NCBI RefSeq assembly: GCF_030464885.1
Contig: NZ_JALPRJ010000062.1
Coordinates: 1 to 49,813 of the forward strand
Origin: Caballeronia sp. SEWSISQ10-4 2
GTDB lineage: Bacteria > Pseudomonadota > Gammaproteobacteria > Burkholderiales > Burkholderiaceae
Reading direction: 5' to 3'
DNA length: 49,813 nucleotides
Position numbers and translations under genes: made by a program. Below, piece after piece: positions 17,932 through 26,305 of this stretch; position 1 is the stretch's first letter, and each line of letters begins with the position of its first letter. The notes beneath the pieces were generated by a model. It did no database searches and had not been told where the DNA came from. It saw only the letters and a list, made by a program, of their open reading frames with translations.

Positions 17932-18424
17932 GCGAAGTTATCACCGGGACTGGTATGTTTTGAAGTGTTGCGTTTTTCGGGCATCCTGCGACGGCAGCTC
18001 AAGGCTTCCAGCCGGATTCTACGCAACAGAAACGGCCGCGCATGCGCCGCAACGGTTTCTGTTGGTTTTTCCTTGCAAAACATTACTCAGGCGTCGATAA
18101 ACGCTGACATTGGCCGTTTCTTTCGTCGCGCAACATCTCTCCGTAGGTACCAAGAATCAACGAATGCCTGTAGTGGCTCGGGTGTAATCTACGGCTAGGC
18201 CGAATTTTGCAACCGCTGGGCTTGAAGTCTTTCGGCTTGCGGAAATCTATTCCAAGTCGTTTTGGAGACTGCTTTGCATTCCGTGACGAAGACGACACCA
18301 GTAGATCATGAGGATGTCGGGCAGTTGCTGTGAGCGGTACAACTTGTGAGGTTCTTCATCCGGTCGTTGTGCCGTAGGGCCATCAAATTTCCCGTGGCCG
18401 CAAAACCTAGTTTGGCGAAAGAAG
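17932..18424. other. Non-coding stretch between the island and the IS110-family remnant
   Basis: No credible gene was found on either strand. The only structure seen is an inverted repeat, AACAGAAAC at 18025-18033 and GTTTCTGTT at 18055-18063, with GC-rich sequence between, followed by GGTTTTTCC. It could terminate transcription from the left. The rest looks like unalignable junction sequence. Confidence 0.5.
18025..18070 (+). terminator. Possible intrinsic terminator
   Basis: A perfect 9-bp outer stem (AACAGAAAC / GTTTCTGTT) encloses a GC-rich core (GGCCGCGCATGCGCCGC) and is followed by GGTTTTT. Its position fits the end of the Abi-like transcript. The long interior makes the call tentative. 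Confidence 0.45.
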
Positions 18425-18845
18425 AGTTAGGCGCCAAGGTTCAGGTGTGAGGCATCGTATGCGGTGTTTGGTCAGAACCGTCCATGTGATCCGTGCGAAC
18501 TCGTTGACGAAGTTACGGACAACCACGTTTGAGTGACGTCGAGTGAGCATTGATCGGTCGACTCGCAAAGCCCATCGGTTCGTTTGGCTGCATGCTGTAC
18601 AAGTGCTCTGGCTACTTGGACAAGCAAGTAGCGTAGGTGCTTGTCGCCGCGCTTGCTGTATCCACACTGAATGCTTCGACCGCCAGTACGGGACTGCCGC
18701 GGAACCAGTCCTACCGACCCGGCTGAATTCCGTCCGCTCGCGAACTGCTTGACGTTCCCGATCTCCGATGCAAGCAAGCTCGCTGTGATGGTACCGATGC
18801 CGGGATGTAGGCTCACCGACTGCCAGTTGTGGTGGACGTAAATGT
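18425..18845 (-). pseudogene. IS110-family transposase, 3' remnant, frameshifted
   Basis: In one minus-strand frame, roughly 18845 to 18555 encodes HPGIGTITASLLASEIGN, then GLVPRQSRTGGRS and YSKRGDKHLRYLLVQVARAL, which is the C-terminal Transposase_20 part of IS110/IS1111 transposases. The matching end (RRHSNVVVRNFVNEFARITW) continues in another frame from about 18541, so there is a frameshift. The N-terminal DEDD catalytic half is missing at the side where the motif-repeat region and the ISNCY element lie. Dead gene. Confidence 0.8.
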
Positions 18846-18985
18846 ACCTTCGAGAAAAAAGCAAATTTCTTGTGGATGTAAAAGTCCAGACAAAGAACTT
18901 TTTTCGGACTTTTACGTTAAAAAGGTCGCTTTCCGAAGATTTGGGCGGACATTTACGTTCGAGAACTCTCAAGTACGACATTACT
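18834..18985. repeat. Cluster of inverted GTAAA(T/A)GT(C/A)C-like motifs
   Basis: Within 150 bp there are GGACGTAAATGTACCTTCGA, GGATGTAAAAGTCC, its inverse GGACTTTTACGTT, and GGACATTTACGTTCGAGAA. The inner pair forms a 10-bp inverted repeat GTAAAAGTCC / GGACTTTTAC. The pattern resembles transposase-binding repeats at IS termini, so this is probably the remnant of one or more element ends beside the ISNCY insertion. No gene. Confidence 0.5.
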
Positions 18986-19028
18986 ACTTGGGGCCTACAC
19001 ACACTAAAATGTCGAGGCCAGATTCAAA

Positions 19029-20598
19029 TGTCGGGGGGCGGGCTAATTAGAGATGTCGGGTTTAGCCTTTGTTTTAGCTTTGGTTTTAGCCTTGTCAATC
19101 TCTCTTAAAAGGGTCATTTCCCCACCGCGGCTAGCCGCCTTTCGGCGGTTCTCAAGACCGCCGCATTCAAGTCATCGAGTGTCAGCTCGCGTTGCTTTTT
19201 GGTCCCCGCTTTACGCTCCTTAGAACGTGGCGCTTCACCCTGGTTGGTGCGCGAAGGCGAGCCCGATGCGCGCCGGTCGTCGCGTTGTGCCTGGATCACC
19301 TGCGCCACCTGCAATGCATGACTCAGACGCTTGTTATCGATCTCAGCACCTTGATCGATCTCCGACAAGCGGTCGTACTCGACATAGGGGAGAGCGGTCC
19401 CATTGACGCGAATCTCAATGCGTCCGTCGGGGTATTCGAACACGTCCAGATACTTGTGAATCAGGCTTCGATTCTCGACCGTATCGGCAAGCATGTAAAT
19501 CACCCGATCGTATTGAACCGTCAACGAATTTGACACGCGCCGAGGCACACGCGAGGTCAGAATCAGGTCGAGGTCTTCGTCCTCGCGCAGTGGCCGATGA
19601 GCATTGAACGCACTCCGGGGCACCTTGCCAAAGCGGCCATTGAAGTCGGCGATGAAGTGGGGCGCATAAGCGTTCGCGGCTTCCTTGGTGTCGATGTGGC
19701 GCAGTCTCAATTCCTTCACCAGCCGGTCCTGCAAGGTCAGGTTGGCCCGCTCCACGCGCCCCTTGGCCTGGCTACTGTTGGCACACCAGGTATCGATGTT
19801 CAGCTCGAACATGGCCCGCCCGAACTGCGTGACGCCTTTGCCGGCGGTCGTGGCGGAGTTGTTGCAGTGGAACACGCTCGCCTTGTCGCTGTACAGTGCG
19901 ACGGGTTTGCCATACGCCTCGAGGTAGCGCCGCGTCGCCTCGAAATAACTGAAGGTCGACTCGGTCGCGGTGAAGTGCAGGATCATCAGGCGACTGGTGG
20001 CATCATCGATAAACACCAGCAGCGTGCAGGCCGGCGCCCGGTCCTCGAACCAGCGATGATCGCTGCCGTCGATCTGGATCAGCTCGCCCAGGCACGCGCG
20101 CCGGTTCCTCGGCTGGTGGATCGTGGGCGGGCGCTGCTTGCGCGGAATCCACAGGCCCGCGTCACGCATCCAGCGTCGCACGGTTTCCTTGGCCAGCGTC
20201 ATGCCATGACATTCGCGCAGCTTCTCGCACGCCAAGGTCGGGCCGAAATCGGCGTAGCGCTCGCGCACCAGTGCCATGGCCCGAGCCCGCACATCGATCG
20301 GCAACTCGCGGTTGCTTGGCTGCCCACGCCGGCCTGACACCAGCCCGGCTGGACCGCTGGTTTCGTAGCGCCGGACCAATCGACTTACTTGCCGTTCGCA
20401 CAGATCCAGACGCTCAGCTGCTTGAACGACCTTGAGTCGATGCTCGGCCACTGCCGCGATAATCTTGATCCGCTCGAGCTCACGCATACTCACCGTGACA
20501 AAACCACGCTCATTCATGATCAGCCCCTTGGCCACACGCTTTACCAGCGTGCGCCAGGAGGACGGAATCGGACATTTCTAATTAGCCAAAACCGGACA
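19029..20598 (-). mobile_element. ISNCY-family (IS1202-like) insertion sequence
   Basis: About 1.57 kb with an intact transposase on the minus strand. The ends match as imperfect inverted repeats of about 30 bp: the left end has TGTC at 19029 and again at 19054, separated by GGGCTAATTAGAGA; the right end shows the inverse, CGGACATTTCTAATTAGCC followed by AAAACCGGACA ending at 20598. Outer bases are TGT and ACA. Each end holds two copies of an AAATGTCSG-type motif. Exact boundaries are uncertain by a few bases and no target duplication was confirmed. Confidence 0.75.
19114..20517 (-). CDS. ISNCY-family transposase
   Basis: A 467-residue DDE transposase. An N-terminal helix-turn-helix (RLDLCERQVSRLVRRYETSG) is followed by an integrase-type core: GELIQIDGSDHRWF with the first Asp, ALYSDKASVF with the second, and AKGRVERAN with the catalytic Glu. 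A C-terminal beta-rich domain and a Lys/Arg-rich tail (KERKAGTKKQRELT) follow. ATG 20517 is chosen over GTG 20535 because AAGGGG lies 6 bases upstream. It fills nearly the whole element and looks functional. It inserted beside an IS110-family remnant and separates it from brnTA and the prophage tail genes. Confidence 0.88.
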   Translation of the reverse strand: MNERGFVTVSMRELERIKIIAAVAEHRLKVVQAAERLDLCERQVSRLVRRYETSGPAGLVSGRRGQPSNRELPIDVRARAMALVRERYADFGPTLACEKLRECHGMTLAKETVRRWMRDAGLWIPRKQRPPTIHQPRNRRACLGELIQIDGSDHRWFEDRAPACTLLVFIDDATSRLMILHFTATESTFSYFEATRRYLEAYGKPVALYSDKASVFHCNNSATTAGKGVTQFGRAMFELNIDTWCANSSQAKGRVERANLTLQDRLVKELRLRHIDTKEAANAYAPHFIADFNGRFGKVPRSAFNAHRPLREDEDLDLILTSRVPRRVSNSLTVQYDRVIYMLADTVENRSLIHKYLDVFEYPDGRIEIRVNGTALPYVEYDRLSEIDQGAEIDNKRLSHALQVAQVIQAQRDDRRASGSPSRTNQGEAPRSKERKAGTKKQRELTLDDLNAAVLRTAERRLAAVGK

Positions 20599-20795
20599 TT
20601 TCTAAAAAGCCGTGACAACTAAAAAGTTGATAATTTATGTTATGTCAAATTGAAAACGCCGTAAGAAGCGTCTCCAAAACACAACGCATTCCCTCCTCCT
20701 AGCCGCCTGATCTGGCGCGCTTCTCTCTCGTTTCCAGCACTTACGGCCGCATTACGTTACCTTTCGCAGTCGTAATAAATTGGAGATTTCCTCAG

Positions 20796-21053
20796 ATGTT
20801 TGATTTGTTCGGCGAGGTTGTCGTGACCCACGACGACCTTTACGCATGGGTCGAGGCCGTCGCGCCAGCATACACCTCCAGCACCCTAAGCTTCGAGCAC
20901 CACGTGCGCGGGTGGTCGGTCGTCGAAAAGGTCCGGCGCGCAAAGCTGGACGGAACTTACGAAACCACCATCGAGAAAGCGCTCGAGTCCCGCGCAACCC
21001 TTGTCCGGCGACTCGGCATACAGGCTTTCACAACGAGCCGCGCACGTCCTTGA
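20796..21053 (+). CDS. Small hypothetical protein, possibly phage-derived
   Basis: An 85-residue protein with GGAG 12 bases before ATG 20796. It is mostly helical with an acidic start (MFDLFGEVVVTHDDLYAWVE) and a central KVRRAKLDGTYET segment. It lies 31 bp upstream of brnT on the same strand and next to P2-like tail genes, so it may be a late accessory gene of that prophage. No family recognised and no function assigned. Confidence 0.5.
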   Translation: MFDLFGEVVVTHDDLYAWVEAVAPAYTSSTLSFEHHVRGWSVVEKVRRAKLDGTYETTIEKALESRATLVRRLGIQAFTTSRARP

Positions 21054-21066
21054 AAGTTCAAATTAA

Positions 21067-21076
21067 TGTATATACA
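21067..21076 (+). promoter_or_regulatory. Candidate brnTA operator or promoter palindrome
   Basis: The perfect 10-bp palindrome TGTATATACA lies 8 bp before the brnT start in an AT-rich stretch (AATTAATGTATATACAATAA) that would also serve as a -10 region. BrnTA modules are autoregulated through the BrnA ribbon-helix-helix DNA-binding protein, so this is a reasonable operator candidate. Position and symmetry are seen; binding is inferred. Confidence 0.4.
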
Positions 21077-21083
21077 ATAAATC

Positions 21084-21371
21084 ATGCATATCGAATTTGA
21101 CCCGGCCAAAGACCAGATCAACCGTGAAACGCACGGTGTATCCCTGGCCCTCGTCGAGGAATTCGAGTGGGACAGCGCAATCGATGTGCTTGACGAGCGC
21201 CACGACTACAACGAAGAACGTTGGGTTGCACATGGCTTTATCGGCGAGCGCCTTTTTTGCGTGGTCTACACGATACGAGGATCAGCTTTGCGCGTGATTA
21301 GTCTACGCAAAGCCAACAAACGCGAGGTAAACAACTATGTCCAACAAACGCAAGATCGTGATGCCGACTGA
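21084..21371 (+). CDS. brnT: BrnT-type ribonuclease toxin
   Basis: A 95-residue BrnT-family toxin, a RelE-fold RNase that stops growth by cleaving RNA. Family landmarks: the opening IEFDPAKDQINRETHGVSL, the DERHDYNEERWVAHGFIGERL block, and the C-terminal strand ALRVISLRKANKREVNNY. The usual order toxin then antitoxin is kept, and the brnA start lies 35 bp inside the brnT end, so the two are translated together. An AT-rich palindrome just upstream probably mediates autoregulation. The pair sits between an IS and a prophage remnant, a common setting for addiction modules. The gene appears complete. Confidence 0.9.
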   Translation: MHIEFDPAKDQINRETHGVSLALVEEFEWDSAIDVLDERHDYNEERWVAHGFIGERLFCVVYTIRGSALRVISLRKANKREVNNYVQQTQDRDAD

Positions 21372-21672
21372 TGCGGAAGACGCCGAAATCAATCGCGGCA
21401 TCGCGGCCGATCCTGACGCGCGCGAACTGAGCGCCGATGAAATGCGCCGGATGCGGCCAGTTCGGGAAACGCTCGTCGAGCGCGTTGGAACAAGGGCCGC
21501 CGACACACTGCTTAAACGGCGTGGTCGACCGCCCGCAGAAGTCACCAAGGAAGCGATCAGCCTACGCTGCGACCGTGACTTGGTTGAGGCATTCCGCTCA
21601 ACCGGTGACGGCTGGCAAACACGAATAAACGAAGCGCTACGCGAGTACGCTACTTCGCATCACATGCTGTAA
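21337..21672 (+). CDS. brnA: BrnA-type antitoxin
   Basis: A 111-residue BrnA-family antitoxin. The N-terminal part binds and neutralises BrnT. The C-terminal part, EAISLRCDRDLVEAFRSTGDGWQTRINEALREY, is the ribbon-helix-helix DNA-binding domain used for autorepression. The linker KRRGRPPAEVTKE is typical of the family. The ATG at 21337 overlaps brnT by 35 bp and has GAGG upstream. An intrinsic terminator begins 4 bp after the stop, so the module is a self-contained transcript. Confidence 0.9.
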   Translation: MSNKRKIVMPTDAEDAEINRGIAADPDARELSADEMRRMRPVRETLVERVGTRAADTLLKRRGRPPAEVTKEAISLRCDRDLVEAFRSTGDGWQTRINEALREYATSHHML

Positions 21673-21675
21673 CTC

Positions 21676-21702
21676 AAAGCCCGCGTCATGCGGGCTTTTT
21701 CA
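21676..21702. terminator. Rho-independent terminator after brnTA
   Basis: The stem AAAGCCCGC, loop GTCAT and stem GCGGGCTTT are followed by TTCAATTT. It directly follows brnA. A-rich sequence on the other side lets it also work for the minus-strand phage tail genes that end nearby. Confidence 0.85.
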
Positions 21703-21805
21703 ATTTGACGGACCGAGAGCGAGGATTGGCGGCACGCGATGACAAATCGGCTCTAAGCTGATACTCACGCCACTGCGTGGCTTTTAGCTCGGAGATTCGC
21801 GGCAT
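21686..21805 (-). CDS. Possible 39-residue small protein after gpD
   Basis: A minus-strand frame beginning MPRISELKATQWREYQLRAD starts 3 bp after the gpD stop and ends inside the terminator hairpin. It is hydrophilic and helical. It could be a real small late gene of the prophage or a fragment. Tentative because no ribosome site or family is evident. Confidence 0.3.
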   Translation of the reverse strand: MPRISELKATQWREYQLRADLSSRAANPRSRSVKLKKPA

Positions 21806-21808
21806 GTG

Positions 21809-22477
21809 CTAACTCTCGCGCTGCGCAACGTGGTAACGATGGCCGTCACCGCTTGAGCGCGTGAGATTGAGCACGGCGAGCGTCTTCCCGCTTACCGTCT
21901 TGCCGGTCCCGATCGGCATAAACAACAAACGCATGTTTTTCACGTTCATTACCGCGTCATAGCGCTTGGCAAGGCGCGTGAGAAACGACATGTCGCTTTC
22001 ATGGGTCTGATCGATGTGATCGATCGCTACCTTGGCGAGCGTAGCGGCAACAGCAGCTTTGAGCGAATGCCGACCGGCAATCGCCCCCACGATCGCGCCA
22101 AGTGACTGCCCGTGCCAGCTTTTTTCCCGGCGTACATGCATCTCGTTTGTCATCGACGCCGATTTAGCGCGGATCGTGATGATATCCGGCGCGCCGCTCG
22201 CTTCCACTTCATCGACCTTGAACGTTCCCTTGTCCGCCAGCGATTCACCCGCCCATCCGATCGATAGCTTGATGTCGGCGCTGCGCTTTGGAATAGCGAG
22301 GTCATTTTTCGAATCATCGAGCACGATATCGAGCGTATCGGAATCGCCACCCCTGCACTCGCGAAGGGTCAAACTGATCAGCCGCGGTGCAATGATGCCG
22401 GACAGGTCTTTTCCGTTGAGTGACACCTTATAGTCAGCCTGAATCGCGCTCTTTTTGTTGACCTGGCTGTCGTTCAT
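21809..22477 (-). CDS. D: P2-like tail protein gpD, C-terminally short
   Basis: Late control/tail protein D of P2-like phages, the baseplate-hub/VgrG-like component that caps the tail tube. Landmarks: DYKVSLNGKDLSGIIAPRL, LRECRGGDSDTLDIVLDD, KSWHGQSLGAIVGAIAGRH and HESDMSFLTRLAKRYDAV. It has 222 residues, whereas gpD proteins are usually well over 300; it stops at HVAQRES, where homologues continue, so the C-terminal third is missing through a premature stop. The start overlaps the gpU stop as ATGA, the normal P2 arrangement. Part of a decayed prophage and unlikely to make a tail. Confidence 0.85.
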   Translation of the reverse strand: MNDSQVNKKSAIQADYKVSLNGKDLSGIIAPRLISLTLRECRGGDSDTLDIVLDDSKNDLAIPKRSADIKLSIGWAGESLADKGTFKVDEVEASGAPDIITIRAKSASMTNEMHVRREKSWHGQSLGAIVGAIAGRHSLKAAVAATLAKVAIDHIDQTHESDMSFLTRLAKRYDAVMNVKNMRLLFMPIGTGKTVSGKTLAVLNLTRSSGDGHRYHVAQRES

Positions 22478-22893
22478 TGCTCGCCCTTCTGTTTGCTCTT
22501 GGCGCTTTCAACCATATCGTCGTCAACCCGTTTGAGACTCAGATTGAACTCGATTTTTCGGGGCACGCCTTCGGCCGTGTGATAGGTCTGCGTCTCGTTA
22601 AGGCTCTCGATGATGAATGCACCGTAGACCGTGCCGTTACCATCGACCAACACATACGCTGCGCCGATATCGGCCATGTTGGCGAGTTCGTCGAGCGACG
22701 CAATCGAGCCGATCGTTTCGGGCGCAACCATGCCGTTGACGCTAATCGTGTCGTCACCAAGGCCGGTGAACTGCGACGCGTCCCGCGCATTCACCCGCGA
22801 GGACGTGCGGTGCTTCCAATTGCGCTGTCGCTGTAATTCCTTGAACGGTGCCGTTTTGAGGCTGAAAACGAACTGGTCGAGCGAAAACATCAT
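22474..22893 (-). CDS. U: P2-like tail protein gpU
   Basis: A 139-residue tail protein of the gpU family, involved in tail completion in P2-like phages. Landmarks: MMFSLDQFVFSLKTAPFKEL at the start, RNWKHRTSSRVNARDASQFT and KIEFNLSLKRVDDD near the end. ATG 22893 is chosen because GGGAGGGAAGGG lies just upstream on the minus strand and family members start with this MFSLDQFVF-like segment. It lies between the tape-measure remnant and gpD in the canonical T-U-D order, coupled to gpD. It looks intact although the phage is not. Confidence 0.88.
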   Translation of the reverse strand: MMFSLDQFVFSLKTAPFKELQRQRNWKHRTSSRVNARDASQFTGLGDDTISVNGMVAPETIGSIASLDELANMADIGAAYVLVDGNGTVYGAFIIESLNETQTYHTAEGVPRKIEFNLSLKRVDDDMVESAKSKQKGEQ

Positions 22894-22912
22894 GGTCCCT
22901 TCCCTCCCCTCA

Positions 22913-23770
22913 TTAACTAGCGGAATCCGACAGCCGTGAGCCAATGCGCGATTGCTTTTGACGCTCGATCTGCTCGATCAAGCTGCGCACCTGCGCCGCG
23001 ATTTCCTTTGGATCGCTGCCGCTGATCTGAAAGATGTACTGTCCCGGTGCGGATACGGCCTGCGCTGCGCTTGCGGCAGGCGTCGCGCTCAGTGGCGGCC
23101 GGGTGTCGATCGCGACGGTGCTGCGCACGATCGGCACGGCGTCACGGGCCATCGCCGCGCCGTTCGCAACACCGGGCGCACCGAATGACGTGGCCGCGAC
23201 GGTGGCAAGGCCGATCGCGGCCTTGGCAACGCGCCCCTGCTCGCCGTCCATGCCGAGCGCTGCACCCTGCCCGATGAATCCGCCCAACTCGCCGAACACG
23301 CGCGACGGGCTATGGATGCCGAGTCTTTCCTTGAACCATCCGACCGTCGAATCGGCCACGTTCGTGATGGCGTCTTTCACCGCGCCGAGACCGTTGGTGA
23401 TACCGTTCACCAGCCCCGACAGAATGTTCGCGCCGAACTCGGAAAACTTCGCGGGCATGTCGATGCCGAACCACGACATGACGCCCGCAAACGCCTGATA
23501 GAAGAGGCCGAGCGGCGACCAATTGAGAATCAATGCGGCGATGCCCTCGATGCCCCCGCCAAACGCCCCCTTGACCGATTCCCACATGCCTGACAGCTTG
23601 CCGCCAAGCCAGCCCCAAGCCGCGCCGGTTGCGCCTTTAACGGCCTCCCATGCCGACGAAACCTTGCCGCCGATCCAATCCCAAGCCGCACCCGCACCGG
23701 CCTTAATGCCAGCCCACATCGCCGCGAATTTCGGCCCGAGCGTGTCCCAATTCGCCCAGATATAGACATC
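22913..23770 (-). pseudogene. T: P2-like tail tape-measure gpT, 3' remnant
   Basis: About 285 C-terminal codons of a tape-measure protein. Seen are repeated Trp/Gly-rich units (NWDTLGPKFAAMWAGIKAG, GAAWDWIGGKVSSAWEAVKG, GAAWGWLGGKLSGMWESVKG), the LGIHSPSRVFGELGGFIGQG motif common to tape measures, and an Ala-rich end. The frame enters from about 23770, where similarity ends abruptly at the junction with the catabolic island; the remaining several hundred N-terminal codons are gone. No capsid, lysis or integrase genes remain in the window. Confidence 0.85.
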
Positions 23771-23802
23771 TGGCCAGCAAGTCCTTCTATCTCTCCTACC
23801 CG

Positions 23803-24729
23803 CTATATCCCAAACATTCCTTTCGCGGTAGCGTTAAGATCCTGCACGATCCAATCTATGCACTCTTGCGCTAGTCCATCCAAAGGCCGCCCCGCAAGTG
23901 TCTTGACCTGAAGGCGGCGCTGCTGCAAGAGCGGGTTGTCGAACGGCAGTGCTATCAGCTCGTCGCCGGCCATTCGCTTTGCGACTGAGACGTAGCCCGA
24001 CGGCATAACAGCCCGGGGCACCGTTTGTACGAAACGGTACAACGCCGCCACATAGCGGCTGCTCACGAAGGGCACAATCTCGATCCCTTCGACGTTGCAC
24101 GCGATATCGAAAAGTTGACGATTCGTCGTACCTGGGTCCTGCAGTAGAACCGGAAAACGGGCGATGTCGGCGAGTTGTACGGTCGTGTGGCTCGCGAGAT
24201 CATGGTCACGGCGCATCAACGCCATAACCGGGGCCGGTAACGTCAGGCGCACGACCACGCCGGGCTCCGGCTTGAAACTGAATGACAGCGCAATCGATAC
24301 CTCGCCGCTCATCAGCATCTGGCTCGCGACTTCTGACGAGACAACTTCCAGTTCGACGGCCGCATCGGGATGATTCGAGTAAAAGCCGCCGAGCGACACG
24401 GGAAGGAAATCGAACGCAAAACCTTCGGTGCAGGCAATCCTGATGGTCCGCGCGCGCTTGCGTTCGTCACCCTGGATCTCGGCGATGACCGACTGTGCGT
24501 CGGCGAGACTGCGCTGTGCGTGGCGGGCAAGAAGCCGGCCTGCATGCGACAGCACCATGCCCCGCGCGTGCCGCTCGAAGAGCGCCACGCCCACATCCCC
24601 TTCGAGCTTTGCAATATGCCGGCTTAGCGCGGACACGGTCAGCCCGAGTTTTTCCGTCGCCGCCGTCAACGATCCAGACTGCGCCACCACCGAAAAATAA
24701 TAGAGCGAAGGCTCGAGCAATTTGCGCAT
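23803..24729 (-). CDS. LysR-family transcriptional regulator
   Basis: A 308-residue LysR-type regulator. The winged helix-turn-helix lies at residues 6-65 (LYYFSVVAQSGSLTAATEKL, LTVSALSRHIAKLEGDVGV, LFERHARGMVLSHAG), followed by the linker helix and a periplasmic-binding-like effector domain from about residue 95. It is divergently transcribed from the M20 hydrolase operon with 114 bp between them, the classic layout for a LysR activator of a catabolic operon. A GTTTG motif lies in that gap and recurs before the porin. The inducer is unknown but probably relates to the substrate of the operon. The gene ends 33 bp from the truncated phage tape-measure remnant. Confidence 0.9.
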   Translation of the reverse strand: MRKLLEPSLYYFSVVAQSGSLTAATEKLGLTVSALSRHIAKLEGDVGVALFERHARGMVLSHAGRLLARHAQRSLADAQSVIAEIQGDERKRARTIRIACTEGFAFDFLPVSLGGFYSNHPDAAVELEVVSSEVASQMLMSGEVSIALSFSFKPEPGVVVRLTLPAPVMALMRRDHDLASHTTVQLADIARFPVLLQDPGTTNRQLFDIACNVEGIEIVPFVSSRYVAALYRFVQTVPRAVMPSGYVSVAKRMAGDELIALPFDNPLLQQRRLQVKTLAGRPLDGLAQECIDWIVQDLNATAKGMFGI

Positions 24730-24770
24730 GTTCGGACCCGGGGCAAGGTTTGACGAAAACGCAAATGTAC

Positions 24771-24790
24771 CTTGTTTGATTGCGAATACA
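24771..24790 (+). promoter_or_regulatory. Candidate LysR box in the regulator-operon gap
   Basis: CTTGTTTGATTGCGAATACA lies midway in the 114-bp divergent intergenic region. It matches the two elements before the porin (30086-30120): GTTTGATTCGCAAAC and GTTTAATTGCGAAC. TTGT at the left and ACAA at the right give partial dyad symmetry. A related GTTTGACGAAAACGCAAA lies about 20 bp upstream. LysR proteins recognise T-N11-A dyads of this type. Confidence 0.6.
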
Positions 24791-24843
24791 AAAAAGATCG
24801 CGGGGCATTAATCTGGCTCGACTGAAACACCGAGCCACCTTGA

Positions 24844-26244
24844 ATGACACGCCAGAACGCCATCGATCACGTATCCGCCTACTTCGACAGCGGCAGGTTT
24901 CGCGTTGACCTGAGCCGCCGCATTGCGCGACGAACGGAAAGCCAGCTTGAAGAAGCGGCCCCGGCGCTGCGCGCTTATTTATCGGATGAAATAGCGACCG
25001 CGCTCGACGCAATGGGCTTCACGACTGAAATCGCCGATAACCCCATCGCCGGGATGCCACCGGTGCTCCTGGCCCAGCGCATCGAAGCCGCGCATCTGCC
25101 CACCGTGCTCATCTATGGGCATGGCGACGTGATCAACGGCGACGCGTCGAACTGGACCAGCGGGCGTTCGCCGTGGGAGCTTCAGGTTGAAGGCGAGCGC
25201 TGGTACGGTCGCGGCACGGCTGACAACAAGGGCCAGCACTCGATCAACCTGGGCGCGATTCAATCGGTTCTGCACACACGCGGATCGCTCGGGTTCAATG
25301 CAAAAGTGATCATCGAAATGGGAGAAGAAGTAGGTTCCCCGGGACTCGATGAAACTTGCCGGCTGAACGCAACGCGGCTCTCGGCCGACCTTTTGATTGC
25401 ATCGGATGGACCACGTCAGAAGGCGTCCTCTCCCACCATTTTCCTGGGTTCGCGCGGCGCGCTTCATTTCCGGCTTACCGTCAGGAACGAGTTTGGCGCC
25501 CGTCATTCGGGCAACTGGGGCGGCGTGCTGGCAAACCCCGGCACCGTGTTGGCCAACGCCGTGGCGAGCCTTGTAGACGGTCATGGCCGAATCCGGATCA
25601 ACGGACTGCTCTCGCCCCCGATTCCAACGCGCGTCAGGGAGCTGGTCGCGGACCTTGAAGTCGGAGTGGACGAAGGCGACCCGCCACTTTCCGGTGGCTG
25701 GGGAGAGCCGGGCCTGACGGCGGCGGAGCGGATCTATGCCTGGAACACACTCGAAGTACTGGCGATGAGTACAGGCAACGTCGAACGCCCGATCAGTGCG
25801 ATTCCGAACGCTGCCGAGGCCGTTTGCCAATTGCGGTTCGTGGTGGGCACCGACTGGCACAACGCGAAGGCGATCATCACCGACCATCTGCGCCGCGAAG
25901 GCTTTCCTCAAGTCGAGGTGTCCATCGAAGCATCGGGGGCCGCCACACGACTCGATCCCGATCACGCGTGGGTGAACTGGGCCAATGCGTCGATTGCCGC
26001 GACCACCGCCAAGGCCGTGACAATCCTGCCCAATCTGGGCGGGACCATTCCGAACGGCTGCTTCGCGACCACCCTGGGGCTGCCCACGATTTGGATACCG
26101 CACTCGTATCCCAACTGCCGGCAGCACGCACCCGACGAACACTTGCTCGCAAGCGTGGCCCGCGAAGCGCTGCAACTCATGACGGGGCTTTTCTGGGATC
26201 TGGGCGACCCATACACAGCTATGCCGGGCGGGATCAGGCCATAG
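24844..26244 (+). CDS. M20-family metallohydrolase
   Basis: A 466-residue protein of the M20 peptidase/deacylase family, di-zinc enzymes that hydrolyse peptide or N-acyl amide bonds. Metal and catalytic positions are present: GHGD with His93 and Asp95, Asp127 in GTADNKGQH (bridging ligand), Glu161-Glu162 (general base and ligand), Asp188 in ASDGP, and the C-terminal His428 in HAPDEHL. A dimerisation lid lies between about residues 205 and 345. First gene of an operon with an MHS transporter, a kynureninase-like enzyme and a bicupin protein, so it probably removes an amide conjugate from a compound that those enzymes then degrade. Substrate not identifiable from sequence. Confidence 0.85.
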   Translation: MTRQNAIDHVSAYFDSGRFRVDLSRRIARRTESQLEEAAPALRAYLSDEIATALDAMGFTTEIADNPIAGMPPVLLAQRIEAAHLPTVLIYGHGDVINGDASNWTSGRSPWELQVEGERWYGRGTADNKGQHSINLGAIQSVLHTRGSLGFNAKVIIEMGEEVGSPGLDETCRLNATRLSADLLIASDGPRQKASSPTIFLGSRGALHFRLTVRNEFGARHSGNWGGVLANPGTVLANAVASLVDGHGRIRINGLLSPPIPTRVRELVADLEVGVDEGDPPLSGGWGEPGLTAAERIYAWNTLEVLAMSTGNVERPISAIPNAAEAVCQLRFVVGTDWHNAKAIITDHLRREGFPQVEVSIEASGAATRLDPDHAWVNWANASIAATTAKAVTILPNLGGTIPNGCFATTLGLPTIWIPHSYPNCRQHAPDEHLLASVAREALQLMTGLFWDLGDPYTAMPGGIRP

Positions 26245-26305
26245 GGCATGCGCCAATCCCCCCGTCAACTTCATCCGACCTCTTCCATCAACGGAAAATC
26301 CAGCC

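Noticed and set aside
17277..18083. Minus-strand 268-codon frame
   Set aside because: It runs antisense across the Abi-like gene end, the 96-residue gene and non-coding sequence, with no domain.
20644..21709. 13-bp inverted repeat (GTCAAATTGAAAA and its complement) flanking the brnTA segment
   Set aside because: A 13-bp match somewhere in a 50-kb window is expected several times by chance, and one arm lies in the terminator tail.
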